Positions 22,173 to 34,380 of a stretch of DNA of 64,000 bases are shown one piece after another. Within the stretch, counting starts at the first letter, position 1; each line of letters begins with the position of its first letter. The DNA is from Camellia lanceoleosa. Lineage: Eukaryota; Streptophyta; Magnoliopsida; Ericales; Theaceae. The stretch is taken from contig CM045770.1 of the NCBI GenBank assembly GCA_025200525.1, positions 80,551,847 to 80,615,846 of the forward strand. The letters run 5' to 3'. The notes under the pieces are model-generated. The model was not told the origin of the DNA and made no database searches. It saw nothing but the letters and a program-made list of their open reading frames with translations. The position numbers and the translations under genes are program-made.

Positions 22173-23661
22173 GGGATTGGGAAAGGTTATGCGAGTGGAA
22201 GCGAGGCCAATTCATCGGCCCGTCTTTGTTTTCATGATTAATCTGTTCAACTCTGATGGCATCGAATTTCTTGACTTCCGCTCGCACTAGCGCCTGATAC
22301 TTGGCCATTCTTTCATCTTTGGCCTCATACTCCCCTGAGACTTGATTGACCACCAACTTGGAGTCACTGAACACCATAAGGGCCGTCACCTTCATTCTCA
22401 GCGCGCTTCTCAGACCAGCCAGGAGGGCTTCATACTCCGCCTCGTTGTTGGATGCCGGGAAGCCGAGCGTAATTGCTTGTTCAATAATTAGCCCATCTGG
22501 CGAGGTTAATACAATTGCTAGTCCAGCTCCATGCCTATTGGACGCCCCATCAACGAACAACTTCCATATCTCGCCAAGAAACAGCTTCCAGCAATCGGAA
22601 GGATTTTGGGAGCTTCTCAATTCCAAGTCTCTGGTAGGCTCAATCTGGTTTCCTTCCACGTCATTGCTGGGTTCTTCTTTCAATGAGTCGTCGTCCGTTG
22701 CTATTTCAGGCAAGCTTTGTTCCTCGCCCGCTCGCGGGCCATCATTTATCTCTGTTGCCAGAACCCTGGGTTGTGCTAAATCCGCATCAACCAAATCAAC
22801 CGGACAGACAGGATGCGTTCCTGGGGCAAATTCCGCCACAAAATCTGCAAGGGCTTGAGCTTTGATTGCGGTGCGCGGTTGGAACTTAATGTCATACTGG
22901 CCTAATTCTACGGCCCATTTCAGAATTCTCCCAGTAAAGTCCGCCTTTTCAAAGAGCACCTTGAGTGGGAACTCGGTTAACACCACTATTGTATGGGCAT
23001 GAAAGTAGTGCGACAGCTTTCTTGATGCTATCATGAGGGCCAGCGCCAACTTTTCCAAAGGGAGATACCTCATTTCGGCCGGGAGCAAAGTCTTGCTCAC
23101 ATAAAAAATGGGCAAGTGCTGAATGCCCTCAGCGCGGACTAGAACAGCGCTCACCGCATGTTGGGAGACCGCTAAGTAGAGAAATAACTCTTCGCCCAGC
23201 CGAGGTGTAACCAAAATAGGTGCCGAAGAGAGATATGCTTTCAAATCCGCCAGAGCACGGTCGCACTCTTCATCCCAAAAGAACTTGGACTTCAAAGTTT
23301 TGAAGAAGGGCCTGCAACGATCCGAAGACCGGCTGATAAATCTGTTCAGCGCGGCTGCCATTCCTGCAAGATGTTGCACGTCCTTTGTGGAGTTAGGGCG
23401 CTCCAATTCTTGTATTGCCTTAATTTGCGATGGGTCGGCCTCAATTTCCCGGTTTGTGACCAGAAAACCTAGGAATTTCCCAGTGCCAACCCCAAAGGCG
23501 CACTTAGAGGCATTTAGGCGGAGCTTGTGGCGCTTGAGTATGGCAAACATTTCTGCTAGGTCAGTGAGGTGCTGAGACTTCTCCTTACTTTTCACCACCA
23601 TGTCGTCGATATAGGCTTCCATAGTTCGGCCCAAGAGAGGAGCGAACATCTTGGTCACCAT
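22162..23661 (-). pseudogene. RT C-terminus, RNase H and second (archaeal-type) RNase H
   Basis: A 499-residue segment. It starts in the RT palm with the catalytic YIDDMVVKS, passes through the RT thumb and connection (FLGFLVTNREIE), then the Ty3-type RNase H with LPLEKLALAL and LKWAVELGQYDI. After a charged linker comes a second RNase H beginning LFVDGAS, with NNEAEYEALLAGL and FSDSKLVV carrying the acidic active-site residues. Two successive RNase H domains define the Tat lineage. The first RNase H seems degraded at its first Asp (LYLAVSQ where family members usually have an Asp), in line with the known decay of that domain in this lineage. Its upstream and downstream neighbours lie in other frames. 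Confidence 0.85.
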
Positions 23662-24963
23662 TCGCTGAAAGGTCGCCCCGGCATTCTTGATCGAATGGCA
23701 TGACCTATGTGATATAAGCCTCGGGAGTGGTGAAGGGCGTGATCTCTCTGTCCGGTTCGTACATGGCTATTTGGTGATAACCGCGATATCGTCGAGAAGC
23801 TAAACCTCGATGGCGGCGGTCAAGTCCACGGTGGTCAATTCGAGGAGAAAAGCTATCCTTTGACGCGCCACGGTTGCGATCTTGTAATCCACGCAGACTC
23901 GCCACTTGCCATTTTTCTTAGGGACCACCACCGTGTTAGATATCCATCGAGGGTACTGCACTTCTTCTATGGCCCCGGCTTCCAACAGGTTCTTCACTTC
24001 TTCCGCCACCACTTCAGCATGGTGCAAGGCTGAACGGCGCGTCCTTTGTATGACCGGCCGCGCGTTGGGGAAGACATTCAACTGGTGGCAGATAAAACTT
24101 GGATCAACTCCAGGCATATCGTAAGGCGTCCATGCGAAAGCTTCCAAGTTGTCGACCAAGAAGTTGACATAATCCGACCGTTCAGCACCAGACAAAGACG
24201 ATCCCAGGAGGAAGAACTTAGTTGGATCTTTCTCGTCGATGTACACTTCCACCAAATCTTCGACTGATTTTTCCTCGGCCTTTCTGCCCACATCTTCAAG
24301 GACTTCCTTTCCCTCGGGCCCCTCGATCATCTGAACAAACCCTTTGGCCGCCCGGCTGCCATTTACCGCAACGAAGCACTGCTTGGCCATCACCTGGTCT
24401 CCCCAGACTTCCTCTATTTGCCCGTTGGCCGCCGGAAAGCGCATGACTTGATGGAAAGTTGAAGCAACTGCTTGCATGGCGTGCAGCCAACCTCGGCCCA
24501 GAATCAGATTGTAAGTCGATGGAACTTTGAGCACCCAGAACTCTACTTGCTTCACCACCGACCCCGCCTTGACCGGCAAGATAATCTTTCCAATTGGCCA
24601 TTCGGGTTGTGAGTTGAAACCGACTAGAGGAGATGTTGCAGGAGCCAAATCCTTGTCCTCCAATTTCATTTGTTTGAACGCGTCATAGTACATTATCTCG
24701 ACCGAACTCCCCTGGTCGATTAAGATTCTCTTGATATCGAAATCCTTGACGTGAAGGGTCACTACCAAAGCGTCATTGTGCGGCATCTGCACTCTTTCCA
24801 GATCTTTGGTAGAGAACGAAAGGACGTCTTTCTCCTCGGTCTTGCCTCTCTTCACCGCGGGCTGGACTGAGAGCACTTCCCTCATGTGCTCGGCCTTCTT
24901 GATCATTCCTCTCAGCTCGCAGACCCTTGCTGGTTCAATGATGCCGTGGATGACGTTGATCAC
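23662..24963 (-). pseudogene. Protease and N-terminal RT segment of pol
   Basis: The open frame 23800-24963 contains the aspartic protease core RILIDQGSSVEIMYYD, with the Tat-type DQGSS active site, and the flap/second motif NLILGRGWLH. After a linker, RT fingers begin with VVPKKNGKWRVCVDY. The frame then breaks: the next RT block (KDSF, GYHQIAMYEPD, FTTPEA) is in another frame at 23705-23890, and the MPF block near 23690 is followed by a further frame change before YIDDM. At least two indels therefore disrupt RT. The protease would cleave the gag-pol polyprotein and RT would copy the element's RNA. Confidence 0.82.
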
Positions 24964-25017
24964 ACCACCGTGAAGTCTCGGCGGCCATTCCGTTGACTCC
25001 CCCCATCAATGTATTGG

Positions 25018-25956
25018 TCAAGATGCCTGCCACCAACTCCTCAAATGTTGTTTGGCGGCAAGCAATCCTCTCCGGTGCCCTTTCCTCATGAAAGGTGCGA
25101 TACTTTGATTGAAGCCCATTGGCCTCCCACTTGGCCAACGAACAAAAGGCTCCCCGCGGATTTCGCTTAGAATGCGGTAGATGGGAATTTTGAAGACCGT
25201 GGTAATCCCTGTCCGCGCCTTCAATTTTCTCTTGGCATCATCTACTGCGTCGCGGGGTACATCAGCCCGGTCGTTTCTGCGGCCTCGATTTTTGTCATTT
25301 TGGCCAGTCCCTCGACGCTGATCTTTTGGTCGGTCGCTAGGGCGGTTCTCCTCCTGCCCGACCGAGTGAACCTTCCCCGCTACCCATCTGTCCACCGTGA
25401 CCGGATTATCCTTCTCGGGCGTAGAGGCAGCGTCATCTTCCACACGAATGTGTTCGTTGATCCGCTGCATCAGAGATTCCATGGTGGTAGGCTGACGCAT
25501 CGTGAGTGAGTCTCGCAGCCTATGTCCGACTGGGAGACCCCTCTTGTATTGAGCGATCGCCAGATTGGTAGGACAGTCGAGGATCTCATTGTAAGTCTCC
25601 CAATACTTCGCATTGTATGCCTTCAGTGAACTCCCAGACTCCATCTTGACGCCCAGGAAATGGTCTACCTCCTTCGGCGTTCGAGTGTTAGTCTTGAATC
25701 TGGTGACAAAGGCTTCCGCTAGTTGCTGCCACCCCTCAATACTCCCCTCCGGGAGCCTTTCGAACCACTTCAAGCCCAGCTCTCCCAAGCTTGCTGGGAA
25801 TATGAGACACATCAAGGCGTCGTTCCGACGGTGGCCAGCTATTACTTGCCGGTAATGACTCACATGCATGTACGGATCCGTCCTTCCGTCGTACAAAGTG
25901 AATTTTGGCTGGTGGAATCCGGCAGGGAGTGGGGTGCTCTCAATCTCTGGGGACAA
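25018..25956 (-). pseudogene. Gag capsid domain (retrotransposon gag)
   Basis: A 312-residue segment with the retrotransposon gag signature: KFTLYDGRTDPYMHVSHYRQ, ALMCLIFPASLGELGLKWFERLP, then GWQQLAEAFVTRF. It is followed by a helical block with KEVDHFLGVKMESGSSLKAY and a basic, Arg/Asp-rich tail. In active elements it forms the virus-like particle. The frame is lost at both ends; the N-terminal part continues at 26050-26622 and the downstream region, leading into protease, is at 24963. No CCHC knuckle is visible, which is usual for many Tat gags. Confidence 0.85.
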
Positions 25957-26049
25957 CGGCGTGGCTGTAAGCCTCGCCAGCTCTTTGTCCAGATCTTTGA
26001 GGCTACGCCCTAGGTGCGCATCATCACCTCTTCATCGCATGTGGGGCAC

Positions 26050-26622
26050 TTAGCCTGCAGGCGCCGGCACCCTCTGAGCCTCCCGGCGCGCTCTCTCCTC
26101 CAAAGACGTCCACGAGGTCCTGGAGCAGGAGGAGGCGAGTATCGCGACGTTGATGGCGGCGCGAGGCGATAGGTCTTTGTCGCGAGTGGTGGATCTGCCC
26201 TCTCGCTGGTCAGAGTCTCCAACCCCATAGTTCCTGGTGATGGAGATTGAATGAGTCCTCCTCTGGCAGCGACTGCTAGAATGGGGGGAGGGGGTGCGCT
26301 CATTGAGGTTGCCCTCTCCAGCAACACCCTTCCCTTTTACTTGGCGCTTCAGGAGCTCCATCTCCGCCGCCATCTTACGAATGAGGGCCTCCTGATCCTT
26401 GAGTTTGTGCTCCAGGCGCTTCTCACGGGACTCCCCCCGGCGCCGGCGGCCCCCAGGACTCTGCGAGCGATCTGAACTCCTCCCACGCTTGTCGCGCGTT
26501 CCCCGCGAAGAGGTTCCCAGGCCCGCCATGGTTGGGACATTAGGGGGGCCTTCTCTCCTTCGCACATATTCTGGAGTGACACCATCGACGACGGACAGCG
26601 GAACTTCGTCGTTGTTGGCCAT
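26050..26622 (-). pseudogene. Gag N-terminal region
   Basis: The likely start is the ATG at 26620-26622, 63 bp inside the 5' LTR boundary, giving MANNDEVPLSV. Upstream in-frame codons run into the primer-binding site and LTR, so they are not part of the protein. The segment is Arg/Ser-rich with a coiled-coil-like stretch (EHKLKDQEALIRKMAAEMEL). Homology continues in a different frame into the capsid segment at 25956, so an indel lies between 25956 and about 26100. Confidence 0.7.
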
Positions 26623-26664
26623 GGAAATGGTCGAAGAAGCTCGAAGAACAAGAGTATCAAACTT

Positions 26665-26682
26665 TTCCCACAGACGGCGCCA
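26665..26682 (-). other. Primer-binding site of the Tat element
   Basis: On the minus strand TGGCGCCGTCTGTGGGAA begins 2 bp inside the 5' LTR. The first nine bases fit the complement of the tRNA-Asp 3' end; the rest does not, so the primer assignment is tentative. It marks the start of minus-strand DNA synthesis and fixes the orientation of the element. Confidence 0.75.
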
Positions 26683-26684
26683 AT

Positions 26685-27572
26685 TGTACGGGGGGAAAAT
26701 ATTCTTAACTCTCCGTACGCCTTGAACGTCAAGCTTCATCAGCGGCGTCATCTCGCAATACAAAAGCGGTGGCTTGCGGCGGTGGTGTCGGAAAAACCCT
26801 CCGACGCCAAGTCAATGCACCGAGAAGAAGAGAATGAAGAGAAGGTTTGTGAGAACGAGTTCGCATACCAAGAACGCCTTCGCCTCTCTATATCTAGGCT
26901 GGCCACGCAGCTCCGAGATTGTGCGCGCACTACCTCTGCTGTCCTTCCCTGGACAGGTGGCAGTGCTTGCCTCTCACCACCTTACACGTGTAAAGGTTTT
27001 GTCCTTTCATCAGTGCACGCAGAACTGCCCAATGGTATTGAGGCGTGCGTGGCGCAGATATCCTCTCCTTCACGCCATTGGCCCAGGTGGCACCCTTGAC
27101 CGAGATGCCACGACCGGCCTAACACTTGAGGAGGCTTGTCCTCACATAACCGCGCTATATGTCCGACCTATAACTTGGAATTAAGCGGCTTTGGCAGCTC
27201 GACCGAGCCATCTTGGCCGATTCGCCCGGACGGTAGGCGAGCATGCGACCCCTAACCATCCATCTATCCCTCTCGGTCCCGCGGACCGCGCTCATCTCAA
27301 ATGGCCGGTTAGGCGCATACCGGAGCTACCGTGGTTCAAGTCCAGCCCGGGCACCATATAGCTCGGCGTAACCATCTGCAACCTTGGACTCCGATCCCCT
27401 CGACGAGCCGCACCTCGGTCACGCCTGTTGGTGTCCAACCGGCCAATATCCCCGACCGTACGAACCAAGTTGCTGGCCGCGCCGATGTGAGGGCTAGCCC
27501 GGCGCCGAGCATTCTGTCGAGTTTGCCGTCATCGTCGCTCGGCCGTACAATCCGTGCAAATCTTCCCTCACA
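26685..27572 (-). repeat. 5' LTR of the Tat element
   Basis: 888 bp, starting (element sense) TGTGAGGGAAG and ending CGTACA, homologous to 15782-16671. Compared with the other LTR it has small indels in the first 200 bp of the plus-strand view and a short replaced block around 27010-27035. The target duplication CATAT follows at 27573-27577. Confidence 0.92.
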
Positions 27573-27577
27573 CATAT

Positions 27578-29840
27578 ATAATAAACGAATTGGACCATTG
27601 AAGTGGGGCTGTGGTGAGCCCACGTGCCTAAATTAGACCAGTCGAGGCAAGCCCGACATGCAAATATATAAGAGATTGTAGCTTGAAAAGTAGAGTTTTG
27701 TCTGTATGTTTGATCTCCCAATAATATAGGACATTCTGATTAACTGGGCTAAGCCCAAAATTTGGTTTGACAATTACTCTTTTCTTTTAATTTATGAATG
27801 GCTAAAACCAAATAAAAAAGTTTGTACTTTTCTTTCCCAAAGGCTCTGTTATTTCGAACTGTTTGAATTCATGGTTAGGACACCAAGTCAAGGCATAGAG
27901 ATCAGTTTCTAAAAGCACACTTGTACACTTCTCTAGTGAGATAGCTCAACAACAGTATGAATTCATTTTGTCTCCTTTTCATATGTGAGCCTAACACTGC
28001 CATTTTTTGCATCATGTGCCTACCTGGATATATATTTAGCAAGGAAGCTTCCTGCAAGTCTTTTGGCATGTTACCAAATGAGTTTCTGAGCACAATTTTA
28101 AGGGAGGATGAGCTAAAAGTATGAATGAAAGATGTTTCATCATCTGTTATTCCCTTGGTTTTGCCGGCCGATGGAATGCATCTTTTATTATAAAAAAAAT
28201 TTGGGTTGGTGTTGACAATAAAAAAGAAAACGCTTAAATACACAAATAGCAGTAAATATGTTAAAGAACGGTCCTATGGAAACAAACAACACGAGACAAG
28301 CTTTACTCTCAAGAAAATAGACAAGCCTTAGTGATTTTTTGATTGGGTTTACTTCTTTTTATTTATTTGTCATTATCTCAAATGCCCAATTTGAAGTCCA
28401 AATTCAAATTCCAAGCAGATTAGGCCCACATATACTATTTGAATTTTTCATAGCATCACTATGTTATAATGTTTTTGGCAAAACTATTCCTAATGATCAA
28501 CCAGGTTTCTTGTAATGACAAATTGTTATTTTGAATTAGCTAAGGGCTCTGTTGGGCTTTTTTGGGCCAATGCATTGGGCTAGTTGCCAAGGCCAAAGGT
28601 TGAGCTTGGGTTTGCCGAATGGAAGAAGCTACACAGAACAGCACAGCGAAAATCAATTGGACAATACCCCCACGTTCACAAATTTGGCAAAAACCCGTTA
28701 GGCCCAACATTTTAATGTGAAAAAGACAGTCTATTCAGTTCAGTGTGTTTATTTGAGTTTTTTAGATTAAGTTTTTTAAAAATTGAATTTTTTAATTTTC
28801 GTATTTTTTATTTTTAGTGATTATTTTTAAAATTTTAAATTTTTAAATGCACCATACTTAGATGTATTCAAAAAGTAAAAAAATTGTAAAAAAATATTTT
28901 AAAAAATTAATAAATACATAAAAATATAAAAAATATACTGAATTCTTATATATATATTTTTGGTATTTAGTGAATTTTTAAAAAAAAATTTTCACAATTT
29001 TTTTAATTTTTAGGTATATTTATGTTAGGTATGTCTAAAAAGTAAAAAAAATTACTTAAAATATTAAAAAAATTCAGTAAAAACAAAAAAATACTGAAAA
29101 CAAGAAAGTAAAATTTTCTAAAAAATATTTTTGAAAAAATAAAACCAAGCAAAGTGATTTTTTTTTTTTCATCTTCTAAACCCTCTCAAATAGTTTCATT
29201 TTTTTTCGGAAGGACAAAAAACAAGTCATAATTTTTTATAGACGATCTTGCCCTTGATAGAATAAATTTGTATATGATATAGTTGAACAGAGAGCTAACT
29301 TTGCCTCCCTTTTGCTTCTTTCCTTCTCCATCTTCCTTCTTTGTTAGATTTCTAGAGAGAGAAATACCGATTTCACAGAGAGATAAACACACAGAGAGAG
29401 ATTGCATTGCATAGAGAATATATATACATATATATAGAGAGAGAATATGTTGAAGCAGAAATTTTCAGAAAGCTCAACCACCATGACGCTTTAGGACTTC
29501 CATGGCAGTTCCATACCTTCTGATCGCCGAAGGTCCTGGGGAAACCCTAATTCAAGATCCGATCATAAGTTGTGACCTAGGTCTGCTAAGGCAGTGAGAA
29601 ACTTGATGATAAGACCTTTTTCTTGAGTCCCAATACTCACATTGGTTAGAATTTCAATGAGAATGAGCATAAACCTGTGTATTGGGTCCAAGCAGAATAG
29701 TCGGTGATGAGAGCATTCATGCATTGCCGATACGTACAACCTATTTTATTTTTATTAACTATTTTAACTAAAAAAATCATATCCCAAACAAGGCTTAAAT
29801 CGGTTCATTCATCCACTGGGAGATTGTCTACTCAAGAGAT
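27578..29840. other. Non-coding stretch right of the gypsy element
   Basis: No gene with recognisable domains. AT-rich simple sequence dominates 28750-29170. A purine-rich AGAGA block lies at about 29350-29450. Confidence 0.4.
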
Positions 29841-29844
29841 TTGT

Positions 29845-30168
29845 ATGTTTGGTTTGCATTTAGGAGATGAGTTTTAGAAAAAAATTTCTACAAAATTGTT
29901 TGGTTTGAGTTTTTCTCAAAAAATTTTGAAAATCACTTTCTCTCTCTTAAATATCAATCAATCACTTTTTCTCTCTTCTTTCTTCTTCTCAATCACTTTT
30001 TTTCTTATACACATCTACTCAAATTCTCCCAAAATATTAAATCATCCCAAACTTCCAAAAAAACAACTCTCCCAAAATATACAACCAAACAAATCAAAAA
30101 AATTTCTAAATTCTCTCTCCAAATTTTTTTACAAAAACAACTCTCCTAAAAACAAACCAAACAAGCCC
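29845..30168. mobile_element. MITE with nested inverted repeats
   Basis: Outer inverted ends: TGTTTGGTTTGCATTTAGGA on the left and the complement of TGTTTGGTTTGTTTTTAGGA on the right. A second inner pair (TTGTTTGGTTTGAG near 29897 and ACCAAACAAATC near 30080) suggests nesting or internal duplication. No coding capacity; target duplication not resolved. Confidence 0.6.
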
Positions 30169-31312
30169 TTTGTCTCCGGCATCTCAACTGTCTAGAAGTA
30201 CTGTGAGTTATTATGCATGGAGTGTCGTACTCTGTTTTTATTGTTGATACTTGTTTAGAAACAATAAAATATTTTTGTGAATCAGAATAATATATTATTA
30301 TTTACATCAATTTTGACCTTTTAAAAAAAAAAAAAAAAATCATAGTCAACATGGATCTTTATTTGATAGATCTTGATAAAAGAATTATAAAAATACTAAT
30401 TTTATTAAAAATTAACATCTAGATCAAAACTTATATCATTTTAAAGTTTAAATATTAAATTATTCACTAAGGATATTTTGGTAATAGAGGTGAGTGTTGG
30501 ACTTTTTAAAGAAAATTTTTTGTGTTTGTCCTTAATACATTGAAATTTTATTATGAGAGGATTTTGACTAAATTTTCTATATTGATTTTGATGTAAAATG
30601 TATTTTTTTTAAAGAATATTTTATTTATTGTTATTTTTTAATTGAACAAAAAATAAGTAGAATATTTACAAAAAAATATTTTTCATCATAGTTCCGAAAA
30701 TTACTTACTAGTTAAAATCCTGTAAGTCAATTTTTATGAAGTTCACTTCCAATTATTATCTCTTTCAGCACATTCGACATTTTCTAATAGGTTCCCACCT
30801 CACTAAAAGCAATAATGGACATTTTATTGAATCAGAATTTTACTTTACACAATAGAAAATTTGTATTTTGAGTATCAACCAAACGTCAAAAAAATAAAAT
30901 TAAAAATATTATTTTATACAAAACTAGTTTACATCAAAAATAAATTTGGTGTAAAATATTTTATGTTGAAACAAATGGAGCTTTAATTAAAAAATTAATA
31001 TGTGATTCAAATTTATTGTAAGTGATTCGAAAATATTTTTTGTGATTCAAAAATTTGTATTTTAAGTGTCAACCACGTGTTCGAATCAGTTTTGTATAAA
31101 TTATTTATTTTCTCACCGTTCATTTTTTTCATAGAAAATTTATTTGAACACGTGGTTTTTATTATTCGATCGAGTTGATTTTTTTCATGGGTGATGTACT
31201 TAATTAATCTTGAAATATGAACGGTTTGAATTATCGAAACGAGTCCCAGAAATAGGCCCATGTCACAAACTAGATGGTCGAGTTGTGATCTTTATTTGGA
31301 GACAAGCTGGAC
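30169..31312. other. AT-rich intergenic stretch
   Basis: No gene. Around 31000-31260 the sequences CGTGTTCGAATCAG and ACACGTGGTT near GAACGGTTTG recall the hairpin of the MITE at 2959-3903, but clear ends are lacking. Confidence 0.4.
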
Positions 31313-31700
31313 TTTAATTAAAGAAAAAGTAAAAGAAAAAAGTAAGATATAATATTGTGAGGTACAGAAAATCCTTTCACATGGATTGTTGATGAGATTC
31401 AACGAAGAGATGAGTTTTGTCTTATAGATCTGCAAAACTAAACATGGTTGACGCTACCCAACTTGAGTTGCCAGCCAAGAATACTCCGATGATAAAGTTA
31501 GAATCTTCAAGCAAAGAGAATAGAGGAAGAAATGAATAAAGTGTTAGTGTGTGTTGTGCAGAGATGAGGGCCCCCTATCTTCAATGTGATGCTTTCCTTT
31601 TATAGAGGTTGGTGTGATATTTGCTTGACGAGCTTCCTTACTTGGGTTAGGCCCATTGTTAGAACTTGTTTGGATTACTTCCAATAATTTGGTATTTTTT
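31313..31700 (-). repeat. Probable LTR remnant (gypsy-like), antisense
   Basis: On the minus strand a TATAAAAGG box (near 31598-31606) is followed by a leader-like segment and by ACTTTATCATCGGAGTATTC, which resembles the R/U5 part of Tat-type LTRs; the LTR at 15782 has a comparable CTCCGACG segment. No partner LTR or internal region is seen, so this is at most a solo or truncated LTR. Confidence 0.4.
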
Positions 31701-31732
31701 GGACCACCACATCTAGTAATCACGTTTGTACT

Positions 31733-33279
31733 TTGTCACCAAAACAAGAAAGATTATTGATAACATTTAGAATAATAATTTCATTATCTAATAATCATGT
31801 TTGCACTTTATCATTACCAATGGATCCAGGTATGATGTCTACTTTGTGGCAGGATGTATTATCAGTTAATTCATCTAATCTTGCTTTGAGTGAATTCTTT
31901 TTGAACAATGTTAAAATAGTTGTGGGTAATGGTAGAAAGATTCACTGAGATTGATAAATGGTTTAACAATCAGAGTTTAAGTGAAGTCTTTTCCAGATTG
32001 TTTTCATTGTCAATTGAGAAAAATGGTTCATTGTTGCATTTTTTTTCTAAAGAAAAAGAATGGGTAGTGACTGGAAGCTAACTTTTAGAAGGCTTCTTTT
32101 TGCTTGGGAAGAGGAGGAAGTGTTCAATTTTTATGATTTGCTACAGAATGCACCTACTCTAAATGCATTGGTTGATGATTCTTGTTCTTGGCTAGCACAC
32201 TCTTCTGGGTCCTTTACTATGGCAGTAGTTTGGAAATGGGTGGAATCATCCAAAGGGCTTGAAATTACAATTACAAAGAGCATTTGGAGTAATATAGCCC
32301 CACCTCCCCCAAAGTGCAATTTCTAAGTTGGCTAGCTTGGAGAGGCATGATTAAATCCTCAAATTTCTTACTTAGGATTGGAGTGTTGAATCCTAATGCC
32401 AACAAACTGTGTGTGTTTTGTAAATCTGAAGTGGAGTCCATGAATCATGTGTTACTGTACTGTCATATGATATGGAGAGTTTGGTCTGATATTGTGAAAT
32501 GGTGGAACTTGAATTGGGTCATCCCTGGTTCTGTGGAGGCACTTTTGCATTGGTGGTTAGGTACAAAATGTAAGTTTCAGGTGAAGGAAATTTGAAAGGT
32601 AGTCTCATTAGCATTGATGTGGACCGTGTGAAAGCTTAGGAATGAGTGTTTGTTTAAAGAGGCAAAGCCAGATTTTGTAGAATTGATTGAGTTGGTAAAG
32701 GTCAGAGTTGCTTTGTGGGCAAAATCAAATTTGAAAGAGTTGAAATACTCAGTTCATGATGTAGTCTCTAATCTGAAGTAGCTATGCTATTGTGTGTAGT
32801 AGGGAGTCAACCTTGTTAATGCGGCAGAAATGGAGTGTACCTAGTTGTTGCTGCTGCTAGTTGCTATTAGTTATTGTTAGGGAAGTGTTCTTGTTGCTAA
32901 TTGCTGCACTTAGTTGCTGCCAGTTGCTACTGCTGTTGTAGAGTTGTCTTTGGCCTCAGAATCTTCAACAGGTGTTGAAAAGGTGCATCTGCTAGAAGAT
33001 TTATTGGTGGAAAGCTGCTGTTTTTATTATGCTGTTGTGCTGTTTTGACGTTGTTTTAATCTGTTGATTGTTTTTTTTTCTTGGCTTTGGTTGGTAGCTT
33101 ATTGACTCTTGATGGCGTGCTAGTAACGGATTGGGTGGACATATTGGTGCCAACCTAGTTGGAATTGATATGTTTCGTTATGATACTTTTTGCACCCATC
33201 TTTTTTTCTTTTTTGATGTAATGATTTCTTAGTTTATCAATAAAGGTTTTCTTTTGCAGATAAAAAAAAAAAAAAAAAA
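31733..33279 (+). pseudogene. 5'-truncated LINE: C-terminal zf-RVT region, 3'UTR and poly(A)
   Basis: Broken open segments encode the end of a plant L1-type ORF2. VVGNGRKIH near 31920 leads to RRLLFAWEEEE (about 32090), then KSIWSNIAPPPPKCNFLSWLAW (about 32276-32330). LCVFCKSEVESMNHVLLYCHMIWRVW (about 32408-32480) carries the zf-RVT-type Cys/His pattern common at the C-terminus of plant LINE polymerases. Several stops and frame changes interrupt it. A 3'UTR with a late AATAAAGG (33239) ends in a run of about 20 A at 33260-33279. The endonuclease and RT are missing. No matching target duplication was found. Confidence 0.8.
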
Positions 33280-33736
33280 AAACCCGTTAAGAATACATTT
33301 ATATACCCTTCAAACAATAAATATCATGTTATTCATGTATTCAAATAAAAATGTAACTGTTTGTACCATTTTCTATTTGTACCTTTTTCACTACAAATAT
33401 AATGTAGATTTCCTAACCACAATTCCACATTTTTCAGGCATATTACTTTCTTCATACAAAATTATTTAACAACTCAATAAATGCATACTAAACAAAATAA
33501 ATCCAAATACAGGCCATTCTATTATTCCCAACCAACTGCAAATAATAAAATATTAAAAATTATAAAAATAGTTTTTTAGCAAAGTATTATAGTCATACTT
33601 ATATATTATAATATCCACGTTTGTTTATGTTTGTACATGTATTCTTGTTAGTCCCACCTTGCATATACAATCTTGTCATCACATTTCATTTGTAAAATTT
33701 TTATTAGGTACTAAATAATTATGCCATCTCTAAGGA
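33280..33736. other. AT-rich intergenic stretch
   Basis: No gene or structured element seen between the LINE tail and the hAT-like element. Confidence 0.4.
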
Positions 33737-33744
33737 GGGATAAG

Positions 33745-34372
33745 CAAGCCTGGCCATGAGATTTTCAGGTCCAAAGTCGATAATTAATTGATAAATTTCT
33801 GAGGGTCTTCACATATTTTTTTTTCATTAAATAAAAAATAAAAAAAATTGAAGGTAAAAAATAAAAGATTTGTGTCAAAATCAGAAAAAATACTTAGCAT
33901 TACATTACAATAACTAATAAGTATCGCTTGATTCTCACTATTTTTGTATTTTTAGAAACAAATAAATCAATCATTCTTGCATAATCTAATTTTTTTGCAA
34001 AGTAATTTTCAATGGATAATAATGCTAATTATTTTAAATGGGTCTTTCAATTTTTTTAATGAGTCAATTTATTTTAAATTAGTTTGGGCATTTTTTAATT
34101 TTTTTGGGACTTCAAACATACCTAATATATTACACTAAACTATAATAAGAGGGGGCCTTTTTTGGGTCTATTGTCAATGGATAACAATATCCTTTCAATT
34201 TTTGAATGAGTCAATTTATTTTAAGTTAGTTTAGGTCTTCTTCATTTTTTTTAGACTTAAAACGTACCTAATATATTACACTAAATTATAATAGGAGGGG
34301 GTCCCTTTTTTGGATCTATTTTAAGGGGCCCTAGGCCATGGCCTGGTGAGCCTATGTCCAGGGCCGGCCTTG
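33745..34372. mobile_element. Non-autonomous hAT-like element, 628 bp
   Basis: Ends CAAGCCTGGCCATG and the complement of CAAGGCCGGCCCTGG form imperfect terminal inverted repeats of the GGCCGGCC type seen in plant hAT elements. Flanking octamers GGGATAAG (33737-33744) and GGGAAAAG (34373-34380) differ at one base, fitting an old 8-bp target duplication. The right half holds a direct duplication of about 150-170 bp (CCTAATATATTACACTAAA near 34118 and 34267). No transposase. Confidence 0.75.
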
Positions 34373-34380
34373 GGGAAAAG

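Larger units (their letters stand above)
15782..27572 (-). mobile_element. Complete Tat-type Ty3/gypsy LTR retrotransposon, decayed
   Basis: An 11.8 kb element read on the minus strand. LTRs of 888-890 bp begin TGTGAGGGAAG and end CGTACA in element orientation. The 5-bp duplication CATAT flanks it at 15777-15781 and 27573-27577. Order in element orientation: 5' LTR, primer-binding site, gag, protease, RT, RNase H, second archaeal-type RNase H, integrase, spacer, antisense gene (plus strand), polypurine tract, 3' LTR. Dual RNase H and an extra antisense ORF are traits of the Tat lineage (Retand/Grande-like elements). Several frameshifts in gag and pol make this copy non-autonomous. The intact target duplication shows no later exchange between LTRs. 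Confidence 0.92.
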
